Shown here: one piece after another, positions 7,473-15,778 of the stretch
How positions within the stretch are numbered: position 1 is the first letter of the stretch
How the letters are laid out: each line of letters begins with the position of its first letter
The notes under the pieces: model-generated
The model's database searches: none
The model's input: the letters and a program-made list of their open reading frames with translations, nothing else
Told to the model about the DNA's origin: nothing
Translations under genes and position numbers: made by a program
Assembly: GCA_937140905.1 (NCBI GenBank)
Contig: CAKZQO010000123.1
Span: 1 to 32,943, forward strand
Source: an uncultured Spirochaeta sp.
GTDB lineage: Bacteria; Spirochaetota; Spirochaetia; DTKZ01
Length of the DNA stretch: 32,943 nt
Direction: 5' to 3'

Positions 7473-9407
7473 TTAATCCCACAGCTCCGTGAGACTCACC
7501 GCCCGAACGAACCCCTCGATGGCTTCGTACTCCGCGAGTCCTAATTTGTCGTAGAGCCGGGCGGTTTCCCGGTTCCGGTGTTCCGCCCGTTGCCAGAACT
7601 CTCGCTGGTCGTGTCCAGGGAACAGGGCCTTGTCCTTCTGGGACTGATGCTTAAAGATAGCGTACCTTTTTCTTAATAGTTCCTGCGGAGAAAGGGGTAC
7701 CGCCATCTCGATTTCTTCCGGGTCCCATTCTTGCCAAGCGCCTCGGTACAACCAGACTTCGCAGGATTTCATCCATGGTTCTCCTTGCAGGTGCTTCAGA
7801 GCTCTTAGAAGGGCAGTAAGGCAGACCCGATGGGTGCCATGGGGATCGGAGAGGTCACCGGCAGCGTAGATCTGATGGGGTTTTACTTTTTGCAAGATTT
7901 CCACGATCAGGGTTATGTCTTTCTCTGAAAGAGGTTGTTTCGTTACTCGGCCAGTCTCGTAGAAGGGCATGTTGAGGAAGTGGACTCGTTCCAAGGGGAT
8001 GCCGCAGTACCGGCAGGCCGCGATGGCTTCACTTTTGCGGATCAGCTGCTTGATAAGGATTACGTCGTTACTGTCCGGTTGTCCCGGTTTTTTTTCGGTT
8101 AGAAATTTTTCAATTCTCCTATGGATTGAGGAAGACACGGCGGTATCCATCCCAAAGAGCAAACTGAACTCCTCCACGAACTGAGCGAACCGGAGGGCGT
8201 CGGAATCGAATACCGCGATGCTTCCCGAAGTCTGGTACGCGGTATGCACTTCATGCCCCTGCTGCACCAGCCGCAATAGGGTGCCTCCCATGGAGATCAC
8301 GTCATCGTCCGGATGGGGAGAGAACACGAGGATCCGTTTGGGAAAGATGTCGTCCGTGGCACGGCGCCGATCTCCGGGGCGACGAGCGGGAGCAGGTTTC
8401 CCTCCAGGCCAGCCGGTAATAGTGTCCTGGAGGGACCGAAAGACCTCGATATTGATATCGTACGCCGGTCCCCGATCCGCTAATAGTCCCTGCAAGCCGT
8501 GTTCGTTGTAATCCTCATCGGTGAGTTTCAGGATAGGTTTTTCCACCTTGCGGGCTAACCATATCACCGCCTTCCGGATTGTGGGAAAGTCCCAGGGGAT
8601 CTCCCCTAGTAACCAGGGGGATTGGATCCGGGTCAAGCGAGCTCCGGCAGATGGGTCCAGTAGGATCAGGGTATTGGGATGTTCCTGCAGGAAGCTGGCA
8701 GGCACGTTGGGCGTAACGGGCCCTTCCACTGTCTTGGCAATGATTTCCGCTTTGTGCTCTCCAAAGGCAAGGAGGAAGATCCTTCGAGCTTTTAAAATCG
8801 TCTCGATTCCCATGGTCAGTGCCCGTCGAGGCACGTACTCTTCGCCGAAAAAATCGCTGGACGCGTCGATCCGGGTGATCTTATCCAGATGGATCAATCG
8901 GGTACGGCTGTTCCTAGAGGAACCAGGCTCATTAAAAGCAATATGCCCTGTACGGCCGATTCCTAGGATTTGGATATCAATCCCTCCCAGTTTATCTATT
9001 TCCTGTTCGTACTGCTCGCAGTGAGACTGGACTTCAGGGGCGGGTATTTCTCCGTTCAAGAGGTGGATATGGGAAGAAGGGATGTCTAGGTGCTGGAAAA
9101 AATGCTGGTGCATGAAGTGCCAATAACTCTGTGGATCATCTCGCCGAATAGGGTAGTACTCATCCAGGTTGAAGGTGAAAACGTTGGAAAAGGAAAGCCC
9201 TTCTTCCCGGTGGATACGGATCAACTCCTCGTAAATCCCCAGTGGTGTGGATCCTGTGGCGAGTCCTAGCACGCAGGGTTTTCCTTCCTGGCTACGACTT
9301 CGGATCAGCTGGGCTATTTCCTGCGCGACCCACTGGACCGCCTCCCTTGAATTTTTGCAAATTCTCGTGGGGATTTTCTCCAGGGAAGTAAGACTATCCA
9401 TTCCCAT
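7473..9407 (-). CDS. Two-domain protein: NagB-like deaminase fused to PIG-L/LmbE-like deacetylase
   Basis: A 644-residue fusion. Residues ~1-290 match glucosamine-6-phosphate deaminase/isomerase: LGLATGSTPLGIYEEL (47-62), FTFNLDEYY with the catalytic-type Asp, and GIGRTGHIAFNEPGS (149-163). In the last motif the usual DGH of NagB is TGH, so one acid is replaced while His and Glu stay. A ~70-residue linker leads to a PIG-L type zinc deacetylase domain with VFSPHPDDDVISMGG (360-374) and SDPHGTHR (520-527). Long NagB-like proteins of this layout are known from other phyla. The ORF opens at 9473, but GAGGAG lies 7 nt before the ATG at 9407, which gives the family's usual N terminus. It is divergent from the amino-sugar ABC operon, so it may deacetylate and deaminate GlcNAc-6-phosphate; that combined activity is inferred. 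Confidence 0.88.
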   Translation of the reverse strand: MGMDSLTSLEKIPTRICKNSREAVQWVAQEIAQLIRSRSQEGKPCVLGLATGSTPLGIYEELIRIHREEGLSFSNVFTFNLDEYYPIRRDDPQSYWHFMHQHFFQHLDIPSSHIHLLNGEIPAPEVQSHCEQYEQEIDKLGGIDIQILGIGRTGHIAFNEPGSSRNSRTRLIHLDKITRIDASSDFFGEEYVPRRALTMGIETILKARRIFLLAFGEHKAEIIAKTVEGPVTPNVPASFLQEHPNTLILLDPSAGARLTRIQSPWLLGEIPWDFPTIRKAVIWLARKVEKPILKLTDEDYNEHGLQGLLADRGPAYDINIEVFRSLQDTITGWPGGKPAPARRPGDRRRATDDIFPKRILVFSPHPDDDVISMGGTLLRLVQQGHEVHTAYQTSGSIAVFDSDALRFAQFVEEFSLLFGMDTAVSSSIHRRIEKFLTEKKPGQPDSNDVILIKQLIRKSEAIAACRYCGIPLERVHFLNMPFYETGRVTKQPLSEKDITLIVEILQKVKPHQIYAAGDLSDPHGTHRVCLTALLRALKHLQGEPWMKSCEVWLYRGAWQEWDPEEIEMAVPLSPQELLRKRYAIFKHQSQKDKALFPGHDQREFWQRAEHRNRETARLYDKLGLAEYEAIEGFVRAVSLTELWD

Positions 9408-9434
9408 ACAGTATCTCCTCAATGTACCAGCATA

Positions 9435-9457
9435 TTTGAAACAATTCTTCTTGACAA
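9435..9457 (-). promoter_or_regulatory. Promoter of the NagB/PIG-L gene
   Basis: On the minus strand TTGTCA (9457-9452) is followed after 17 bp by TATGCT, a moderate -10 box. Its -35 box overlaps, on the opposite strand, the TTGACA that drives the ABC operon, so the two promoters are back to back. A TTTGAAA element lies within the spacer and resembles one arm of the operator at 9488-9504. Confidence 0.4.
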
Positions 9458-9478
9458 GGGGAAAATACGACATATAAA
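9451..9478 (+). promoter_or_regulatory. Promoter of the amino-sugar ABC operon
   Basis: A consensus TTGACA (9451-9456) and a TATAAA (9473-9478) are separated by 16 bp. The start codon of the binding protein is 44 bp further on, preceded by AAGGAGG. This is the clearest promoter in the window. Confidence 0.65.
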
Positions 9479-9487
9479 CTAAAAAAG

Positions 9488-9504
9488 TTGAAATTTTATT
9501 TCAA
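9488..9504. promoter_or_regulatory. Palindromic operator TTGAAAT-TTT-ATTTCAA
   Basis: Perfect 7-bp arms around a 3-bp centre lie right after the -10 box of the ABC operon, where a bound protein would block transcription. The GAAAT/ATTTC arms resemble sites of several RpiR-family regulators, and an RpiR-family gene is encoded in the same operon (14900-15778). That it is the regulator's site is an inference. Confidence 0.55.
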
Positions 9505-9522
9505 ATTATCAAGGAGGTTCGT

Positions 9523-10851
9523 ATGTCAAGACGATCGAATGGGATAGTGGCGCTTCTACTTCTGGTTTCTGCCGTTTCCCTCTTCGCGGGTGGCTCGAAA
9601 GAGAAATCCGAAACTCCCACCCCGGGGGCATCCGCGCCGGCAGCCCCGAAAGCAGCGCCCGCCCCGAGTGCCGCTCCCGTGGTAATCCAGTTCTGGACCT
9701 GGAGGCCGGAGGACGTGGCGGTGTACAACAAGCTGATCGGGATCTTCCAGCAGCAGAATCCGGGCATTCAGGTGGTACAGACGGCCCACAAGAATACAGA
9801 ATACAACACGATTCTATCCGCCGCTTTAAGCGGAAAATCGGGACCCGACGTGTTCCAGAGTCGAGCCTATGGTGGCCTAGAAAGTTTTGCCCAATCGGGA
9901 TATATGGAACCGCTGGAGAATTGGGTTCCTGAGTTAAAGGACTTCTCCGAAGCGGCGCGCAGGGGTGCCACATCCATCAAAGACGGGAAGATCTATGGAG
10001 TCCCCTTCGCCAGTCAGACTCTGTTCGTGTACTACAATAAGAAAATGTACCAGAAGCTGGGCTTAAGCGTTCCTTCTACTTGGGACAAGTTTCTCGCTAA
10101 CCTGGAAGCCATGAAAAAGGCAGGGATCCAACCTTTAGCCAATGGAGCGAAGGATGGGTGGACCCTGGAAGTGATGATGGGAGCCCTAGCCCCCAACTTC
10201 TATGGGGCTAACGAGTTCTTCAACAAGGTGATCAAGGGGGAAACGAACTTCCTGGATCCTAAGTTCGTGCAGGCCATCGACAAGCTTCGGGACCTGATTC
10301 CCTACATGCCCCCCATGTACATGGGTGTGAGTTACACGGACATGCAGGCCGCTTTTATCAACGAACAAGCGGGCCATTTCATCGGAGGGTCTTTCGAGGC
10401 AGGGTACTTTTCTTCCCAAAACCCGGATCTGCAGTACGACTTTTTCCCGGGACCCTCAGCCAAGGAGGGGGAACCCAACTACGTTTCTACCTACGCGGAT
10501 GGGAACTTTAGCATGAATGCCGCTTCCACCAAGAAGGCGGAGGCCGCAAAACTCCTCCGTTTCTTTGCCAGCAAGACCACGGGGGAAGCTTTTATTAAGG
10601 AACTGAAACAGGTGTCTCAGGTGCCGGGAATCGATCCCACGGCGAATCCCTTCATCGCGAAGGTGCTTTCAGTCCAGAAGCACAGCACTCCTTACATATT
10701 CCTCGTAGGGTTCCGATACCAGCAGCCCACAGGTTCCTCTCTGGCCCAAGCAGCCTTGCAAGGGATGTTCGCAGGCAAACTTACCGCCGCTGAGGTATGC
10801 AAACAGATCCAGGAAGGGATCGCCACCTACTACAAGCCTTTCCAGAAATAA
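9523..10851 (+). CDS. Sugar ABC transporter substrate-binding protein
   Basis: A 442-residue extracellular solute-binding protein (SBP_bac_1 type). The signal peptide ends VSLFAGGSKEKSE, a form typical of spirochaetal binding proteins that lacks the lipobox cysteine. An Ala/Pro-rich linker follows (residues ~35-52), then the mature start VIQFWTWRPEDV. Other family features are KSGPDVFQSRAYG, GKIYGVPFASQTLFVYYNKKMY and AKLLRFFASKTTGEAF. It is the first gene of the operon containing two permeases, an epimerase, MurQ, an RpiR regulator and a MurK-like kinase. By context the ligand is an amino sugar such as GlcNAc, MurNAc or a disaccharide of these; the sequence alone does not decide. Confidence 0.92.
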   Translation: MSRRSNGIVALLLLVSAVSLFAGGSKEKSETPTPGASAPAAPKAAPAPSAAPVVIQFWTWRPEDVAVYNKLIGIFQQQNPGIQVVQTAHKNTEYNTILSAALSGKSGPDVFQSRAYGGLESFAQSGYMEPLENWVPELKDFSEAARRGATSIKDGKIYGVPFASQTLFVYYNKKMYQKLGLSVPSTWDKFLANLEAMKKAGIQPLANGAKDGWTLEVMMGALAPNFYGANEFFNKVIKGETNFLDPKFVQAIDKLRDLIPYMPPMYMGVSYTDMQAAFINEQAGHFIGGSFEAGYFSSQNPDLQYDFFPGPSAKEGEPNYVSTYADGNFSMNAASTKKAEAAKLLRFFASKTTGEAFIKELKQVSQVPGIDPTANPFIAKVLSVQKHSTPYIFLVGFRYQQPTGSSLAQAALQGMFAGKLTAAEVCKQIQEGIATYYKPFQK

Positions 10852-10889
10852 CGAGGATAACCCGCCCGAAGACGTAGGAGGATGAGGGC

Positions 10890-11807
10890 ATGGTACTGAG
10901 CAAAGACTTACAGAAAAGCCTCTGGATTACCTTCTTTGTGTTGCCTGGCCTTGTGATCGTGGCCCTTTTCATCCTCCTACCCTTGTTCCTTTCCCTTTTC
11001 AATAGTCTGTTCAGCTGGAACCAGTTGATCCGGGGGGAGTGGGTGGGATTCGGAAACTTCCGCAGAATCTTCTTCACCTCCCCCTATCGGGAAAGGTTCT
11101 TCAACGCTTTACGGAACAATGGCAAGTGGTTCCTGGTAACCATGCTGGTGCAGAATATCCTTGGTCTGGTTTTCGGGTACCTGTTGAGCCGACGGATTCC
11201 TGGCCATGGATTCTTTCGGCGGACATTCTTCATTCCCGTGCTTTTCTCCATCGTGGCTGTTGGGTTCCTCTGGGGGTTGTACCTGAAACCCAACGGCTTG
11301 GTGAATGCCTTTCTGAAACTTGTTGGGTTAGAGGAGTACAGCCGAGCTTGGTTGGGAGAGGAGTCGATCGCCACTTTCTCCATCATTGCCGTGAACATCT
11401 GGAGGTGGGTGGGATTCCCTTCCCTAGTTTTTCTCGCCGCCATAGACGCTATCCCCCTCGATTGCCTAGAGGCGGCTTACCTCGACGGAGCCAGGGAAAC
11501 CCAAGTATTTTCCCGTATCGTCCTGCCCCTCATTGTGCCGGCTCTGACGGTCATCACCGTATTGACCTTAATCGGGAGCCTCAACGTGTTTGAACAGATT
11601 TACACCATGACCGGGCTAGATGGGTCCCCCAACTATTCCACCGACACCATCGGCACCTTGTTCTATCGTACCGCCTTTGGATCCGTGGATTCGGGGAATC
11701 CAGAGATCGGAATCGGGAGTGCCATCGGGGTGGTGATCTACCTTCTCACCTTTCTCGCTTCCGCCGGCTTCATCGCGATAAGCCGGAGGCGGGAGGTGGA
11801 ACTATGA
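10890..11807 (+). CDS. Sugar ABC transporter permease (MalF/UgpA type)
   Basis: First membrane subunit of the carbohydrate importer, 305 residues. Six hydrophobic segments are visible, from FFVLPGLVIVALFILLPLFL to the C-terminal helix near FLASAGFIAI. The EAA loop is EAAYLDGARETQVFSRIVLP (near residue 192). AGGAGG lies 11 nt before the ATG. It follows the binding-protein gene by 38 bp and is followed by the partner permease after 13 bp. No ATPase is encoded in the operon. Confidence 0.93.
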   Translation: MVLSKDLQKSLWITFFVLPGLVIVALFILLPLFLSLFNSLFSWNQLIRGEWVGFGNFRRIFFTSPYRERFFNALRNNGKWFLVTMLVQNILGLVFGYLLSRRIPGHGFFRRTFFIPVLFSIVAVGFLWGLYLKPNGLVNAFLKLVGLEEYSRAWLGEESIATFSIIAVNIWRWVGFPSLVFLAAIDAIPLDCLEAAYLDGARETQVFSRIVLPLIVPALTVITVLTLIGSLNVFEQIYTMTGLDGSPNYSTDTIGTLFYRTAFGSVDSGNPEIGIGSAIGVVIYLLTFLASAGFIAISRRREVEL

Positions 11808-11820
11808 AAGGGGAAGAACC

Positions 11821-12675
11821 ATGAATACAGATCTTCGCTACAGTCCTTCTCACTGGGGGAAGAATCTTGTTCTACTCGTGTTCCACCTTTTAATGGGGGT
11901 GTACGTGGCTTTGATCTTCTATCCCCTTTTTAACATGGTGGTTTCTTCCCTCAAAACTACCCGGGAAATCTTTCAGAATCCCTTTGGGTTTCCTAGAACG
12001 TTTCAATGGCAGAACTATTGGGTCGTATGGGTAGAGAAGGGGTTCTACCGATACTTCGGGAACAGTCTCTGGGTCACCGCCGTTTCCATGGCGTTTGTCC
12101 TTCTCTTTGGGTCCATGGCTTCCTATGGACTTTCCCGATATTCCTTTAGATTATCTTTCCTCTTGTATCTCCTGTTCCTCAGCGGGATCATGCTCCCCCT
12201 GAAAGCCGCCATCATTCCTCTGTTCATCCTCGTGAAGAGCCTCGGCCTGATGGATCGGCACCTGTCCATCATCCTGATCTTCATCGCCATGGGGCTTCCC
12301 TCTACAGTGTTCATTCTATCGGGATTCATGAAGACAGTGCCGAAGGAGTTGGAGTACGCGGCCCGGATCGATGGCTGTAGCGACCTTTCCATCTATAGCC
12401 GGATCGTGATGCCGGTCTCGGTTCCCGCCCTGGCTCTGGTAACGATCTACAACGCGGTACCTATCTGGAACGACTTTTTCTTCCCCCTGGTGTTCATCCA
12501 GAGCGACCGGTTGAAGACCCTACCCGTGGGACTCTCTTCCTTCTTTGGACAGTACAGCACCAACTGGAGCCTGTTATTTAGCGGTCTTTCCATTGCCATC
12601 CTTCCCATGTTGATCCTTTACCTCTTGATGTCCAACTACTTCATTCGAGGGATGACTGCGGGGGCGGTGAAATAA
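11821..12675 (+). CDS. Sugar ABC transporter permease (MalG/UgpE type)
   Basis: Second membrane subunit of the carbohydrate importer, 284 residues. It starts with a helix (LVFHLLMGVYVALIFYPLF), has the usual MVVSSLKTTREIF motif after it, and carries the EAA loop EYAARIDGCSDLSIYSRIVMP (near residue 179). The C terminus ends SNYFIRGMTAGAVK, the common ending of MalG-type sugar permeases. It pairs with the preceding permease; the energising ATPase is presumably a shared MsmK-like protein elsewhere. Confidence 0.93.
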   Translation: MNTDLRYSPSHWGKNLVLLVFHLLMGVYVALIFYPLFNMVVSSLKTTREIFQNPFGFPRTFQWQNYWVVWVEKGFYRYFGNSLWVTAVSMAFVLLFGSMASYGLSRYSFRLSFLLYLLFLSGIMLPLKAAIIPLFILVKSLGLMDRHLSIILIFIAMGLPSTVFILSGFMKTVPKELEYAARIDGCSDLSIYSRIVMPVSVPALALVTIYNAVPIWNDFFFPLVFIQSDRLKTLPVGLSSFFGQYSTNWSLLFSGLSIAILPMLILYLLMSNYFIRGMTAGAVK

Positions 12676-12725
12676 GCGGAAAGGATACATGAACGGGGGG
12701 AATGTCAGAATAGGAGAAATAAAAA

Positions 12726-13955
12726 GTGAGCCAAGAAAATACTAATACGAATCAATCAAGAGTCCCAAACCATGAATTACGCCAAATCCGGGAACGGTAC
12801 GAAAGGGAACTGTTCCAGCAGATCATCCCCTTTTGGGAGCAATTTTCTCCCGATGAGGAGGCGGGAGGGTACTTTACCTGTCTGGATCGGGATGGAACCG
12901 TGTTCGATACGGACAAGTTTACCTGGATGCAAGCGAGAGAGGTTTGGACCTTCGCAGAATTGGCCTACCGGTACGGGGACCGGTTCCCTGAAAAGAAAAG
13001 TCGTTGGATCGAATTGGCTCGCCTGGGGGCGGAGTTTCTCTATCACCATGCTCGTACCGAGGAAGGGTACTATTTTTCTCTGGATCGTTGGGGTAAGCCC
13101 CTGGTGGTTCCCTACAACTTGTTTTCCGATTACTTCGTGTTGGCTGCCTTTTCCTCCTACTATCGGATGACAGGAGAGGAATGGGCGAAGAGGGAAGGGA
13201 TCGCACTGTTCGAACTAATCCAACGACGGAAACCCTGTCCCAAGGGTAGGTGGACTAAACAGATTCCGGAGACTCGGTCTCTTCGGGCCATGAGTTTTCC
13301 CATGATGGACCTCTGGATGTACCAGGTTTTAAGGAACTTTCTCCCTACCGAGACCCTTCGATCCCTAGCGGAAGAGGCCAAACGCCAAATCCTCAATCTT
13401 CATATCGACCGGAAGGAACGGGTGGTGTTCGAACGGGTTGCTCCCGATGGTTCGCATCCCGATTGCATGGAAGGCCGACTGCTGAACCCCGGTCATGCCC
13501 TAGAGACTCTTTGGTTCCTCCTTCTCTATGCGCGGGAACAAGGCGATCGGGAAACGATGGAACAGGCGGCAGAAGCCATGCTCTGGACCGCGGATCGGGG
13601 ATGGGACCCTTCGCATGGGGGGTTCTTCTACTACCAGGACTGGAAAGGGTATCCCCCTGAAAAGCTGGAATCGGACATGAAACTTTGGTGGGTCCATGTG
13701 GAGGCCCTTTGCGCCTTCCTACTCGCGTACCGTTACACAGGAAACCAAACGTTCTGGGAATGGTTCCAACGGGTGGATGCGTACACCTTTTCCCATTTCC
13801 CGGATCCTTCCTATGGAGAGTGGTATGGGTACTTGCACCGGGATGGATCGGTGGCAAGCCCTCTGAAGGGAGGCAAGTGGAAAGGGTTTTTCCATATTCC
13901 CCGGGCATTGATGGTGTGTATCGAGATTCTTCAAGCCATGGAGGGGAAAAGGTGA
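12726..13955 (+). CDS. AGE-family N-acylglucosamine 2-epimerase
   Basis: A 409-residue alpha/alpha-barrel epimerase. Recognisable segments are DKFTWMQAREVWTFAEL (63-79), SHPDCMEGRLLNPGHALETL (243-262), MKLWWVHVEAL (318-328) and WKGFFHIPRALM (385-396). His257 and His390 are 133 residues apart, the same spacing as the two catalytic histidines known in a cyanobacterial AGE. The start is GTG, with AGGAG 9 nt upstream. The enzyme would interconvert GlcNAc and ManNAc, although relatives act on cellobiose or mannose. It is translationally coupled to murQ by a GTGA overlap, which ties it to MurNAc/GlcNAc use. AGE in a MurNAc operon is uncommon and may feed ManNAc into, or out of, the pathway. Confidence 0.9.
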   Translation: MSQENTNTNQSRVPNHELRQIRERYERELFQQIIPFWEQFSPDEEAGGYFTCLDRDGTVFDTDKFTWMQAREVWTFAELAYRYGDRFPEKKSRWIELARLGAEFLYHHARTEEGYYFSLDRWGKPLVVPYNLFSDYFVLAAFSSYYRMTGEEWAKREGIALFELIQRRKPCPKGRWTKQIPETRSLRAMSFPMMDLWMYQVLRNFLPTETLRSLAEEAKRQILNLHIDRKERVVFERVAPDGSHPDCMEGRLLNPGHALETLWFLLLYAREQGDRETMEQAAEAMLWTADRGWDPSHGGFFYYQDWKGYPPEKLESDMKLWWVHVEALCAFLLAYRYTGNQTFWEWFQRVDAYTFSHFPDPSYGEWYGYLHRDGSVASPLKGGKWKGFFHIPRALMVCIEILQAMEGKR

Positions 13956-14899
13956 ATATACCAGAAGATTCTCTGGACACGTACACAACGGAACAGCCCA
14001 ACCTCCTCTCGGAAAACATCGATTCCATGGATGCTCTCGGCATCGTAAAGGTGATGAACCAGGAAGATAAAAAGGTAGCACTGGCAGTAGAGGAAGTGCT
14101 TCCCCAGATCGCTGCCCTGATCGAAGATATAGTTAAAACCTTCCGGAAAGGGGGACGCCTCATTTACATTGGGGCAGGAACCTCGGGTCGGCTAGGGGTG
14201 CTGGACGCCTCCGAGTGTCCTCCCACCTTTGGGACTCCTCCCGAGATGGTACAGGGGTTGATTGCGGGAGGCAGGGAGGCCCTAACCCGTTCCATCGAGA
14301 ATGCGGAAGACCGGGAGGAAGACGGGGTCCGGGATTTACAGGGAATCGGATTTGGGGAGATGGATGTGCTAGTGGGGATTACCGCTTCGGGACAGGCACC
14401 CTATGTGCTATCGGCGTTATCCTATGCCCGGGATCTGGGGGCTGTAACGGGAGCCATCAGTTGTAACCGTAACTCCAAGACCTTTCAGGTGGCTAAGCAC
14501 AAAATCTATCTGGATGTGGGGCCCGAGATCATTGCGGGTTCCACCCGGTTGAAGGCCGGAACAGCTCAGAAGATGGTGTTGAATATGCTCACCACTGCCA
14601 GCATGATCCTTTTGGGCAAAGTGTACAAGAACCTCATGATCGATCTCACGCCGGTAAACCGAAAGTTGGTGGAACGTTCCTACCGGTTGATCCAGCGGGT
14701 TACGGGGTGCAGCAGGGAAACGGCCCAGGCAGCGTTCGAAGCCTCGGGCAAGAAACCCAAAACCGCTATCGTGATGGTATCCGCGGGGGTGGGACGAGAG
14801 CAGGCAGAGTTCCTATTAGAGCAGGCGGGAGGGAATGTGCGCAGAGCCATTGCTCTGGGAACTTATTCGCGATTGCGGGAGGGGAGGGATGAACTCTAA
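13952..14899 (+). CDS. murQ: N-acetylmuramic acid 6-phosphate etherase MurQ
   Basis: Cytoplasmic SIS-domain enzyme that removes D-lactate from MurNAc-6-phosphate to give GlcNAc-6-phosphate; 315 residues. The ORF track runs 89 codons upstream into the AGE gene, but GTG at 13952 overlaps the AGE stop (GTGA), has GGAGGGG just before it and yields the usual N terminus with TEQPNLLSENIDSMDAL. The active-site segments are YIGAGTSGRLGVLDASECPP (72-91) and RSIENAEDREEDG. Glu88 and Glu119 are spaced as the two essential glutamates reported for the E. coli enzyme. The SIS motif GITASGQAPYVLSAL follows, and the C-terminal domain is complete. The next gene starts immediately after the stop. Confidence 0.95.
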   Translation: MNIPEDSLDTYTTEQPNLLSENIDSMDALGIVKVMNQEDKKVALAVEEVLPQIAALIEDIVKTFRKGGRLIYIGAGTSGRLGVLDASECPPTFGTPPEMVQGLIAGGREALTRSIENAEDREEDGVRDLQGIGFGEMDVLVGITASGQAPYVLSALSYARDLGAVTGAISCNRNSKTFQVAKHKIYLDVGPEIIAGSTRLKAGTAQKMVLNMLTTASMILLGKVYKNLMIDLTPVNRKLVERSYRLIQRVTGCSRETAQAAFEASGKKPKTAIVMVSAGVGREQAEFLLEQAGGNVRRAIALGTYSRLREGRDEL

Positions 14900-15778
14900 G
14901 TGGATAGCATCCTTTTCGTCATCCGGGAACAGAATCCTCGATTCTCCGCTACCGAAGGAAAGATCGCTTCCTTTGTGCTCCAGAATCCCCAGGATGTTCT
15001 ATCCCTTACGGTGGCCCAACTCTCCAATCGGGTAGGGGTGAGCCAGGCGGCCATTGTACGGTTCTGCCGGAGAATCGGGGCCCGGAGCTACGGTGATTTC
15101 AAACTGAGGCTTTCCCACGACGTGTTTCGAGCAACTGAAGTGCCTTTTCTGCCCGATGTGGAGTTGAAACCAGGAGTGGACCCGGGGGAACTGGTAAAGG
15201 GTATCCTCCGTAGTTTCCAGAGAAGTCTTTCTTGCTTGGAATCATTGATCGATCTACCGAAGCTGGAACAAACGGTGAAACTAGTACGGGATGCTCGGGC
15301 TGTCTATACCTTCGGAATCGGAGCCTCCGCCCTCGTGGCGATGGACATTCATCTGAAACTCCTTCGGTTAGGGTTACTCTGTGTGTTTTCTGCGGATTCG
15401 GATCTGCAGGTAACAGCTTCCTGCACCTTGCGACCTACCGATGTGGCCTTCGTTATTTCTTACTCGGGAGAAACTCCTTCGATGCTGTCCGTGGCAACTA
15501 ACGTGAAAAAACAGGGGGCGAAGATCATAACCCTAACCCGGGACACGGACAATTCCCTACGAAAGATGGCGGATGTGTCCCTTGTGGTCCCGGTTACCGA
15601 GGGGGTCTACCGGACAGGGGCTATTCTGTCCCGCATTACCCAACTGGCCGTGGTGGATATGCTATACTCCCTCCTGATCGTAAAGGACCTGGATGGAGCG
15701 CGATCCTCCATCGAGCGAACCGCCGAGGCAGTGCATCCACCCCACAGGGGAAAACGCAAGAAGGAAAAAACAGGATGA
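14900..15778 (+). CDS. RpiR/MurR-family transcriptional regulator
   Basis: A 292-residue regulator with an N-terminal HTH_6 domain (about 1-77; VAQLSNRVGVSQAAIVRFCRR is the recognition-helix region) and a C-terminal SIS sugar-phosphate-binding domain (FGIGASALVAMDIHLKLLRL, VISYSGETPSML, ITLTRD). Regulators of this family sense phosphosugars such as MurNAc-6-phosphate or GlcN-6-phosphate. The start is GTG directly after the murQ stop, and the end overlaps the kinase ATG by 4 bp. The likely target is the palindrome at 9488-9504 in front of the operon, with the ligand being a pathway intermediate; both points are inferred. Confidence 0.93.
   Translation: MDSILFVIREQNPRFSATEGKIASFVLQNPQDVLSLTVAQLSNRVGVSQAAIVRFCRRIGARSYGDFKLRLSHDVFRATEVPFLPDVELKPGVDPGELVKGILRSFQRSLSCLESLIDLPKLEQTVKLVRDARAVYTFGIGASALVAMDIHLKLLRLGLLCVFSADSDLQVTASCTLRPTDVAFVISYSGETPSMLSVATNVKKQGAKIITLTRDTDNSLRKMADVSLVVPVTEGVYRTGAILSRITQLAVVDMLYSLLIVKDLDGARSSIERTAEAVHPPHRGKRKKEKTG

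Noticed and set aside
7463-7481. Hairpin TGGGGTT / AATCCCA between the DUF454 and NagB/PIG-L genes
   Set aside because: It has a mismatch, a short stem and no T-run on either strand, so it is not convincing as a terminator.
13685-13951. N-terminal 89-codon extension of the MurQ ORF
   Set aside because: It overlaps the AGE coding region out of frame and has no similarity to MurQ; GTG at 13952 gives the normal N terminus and a good ribosome site.
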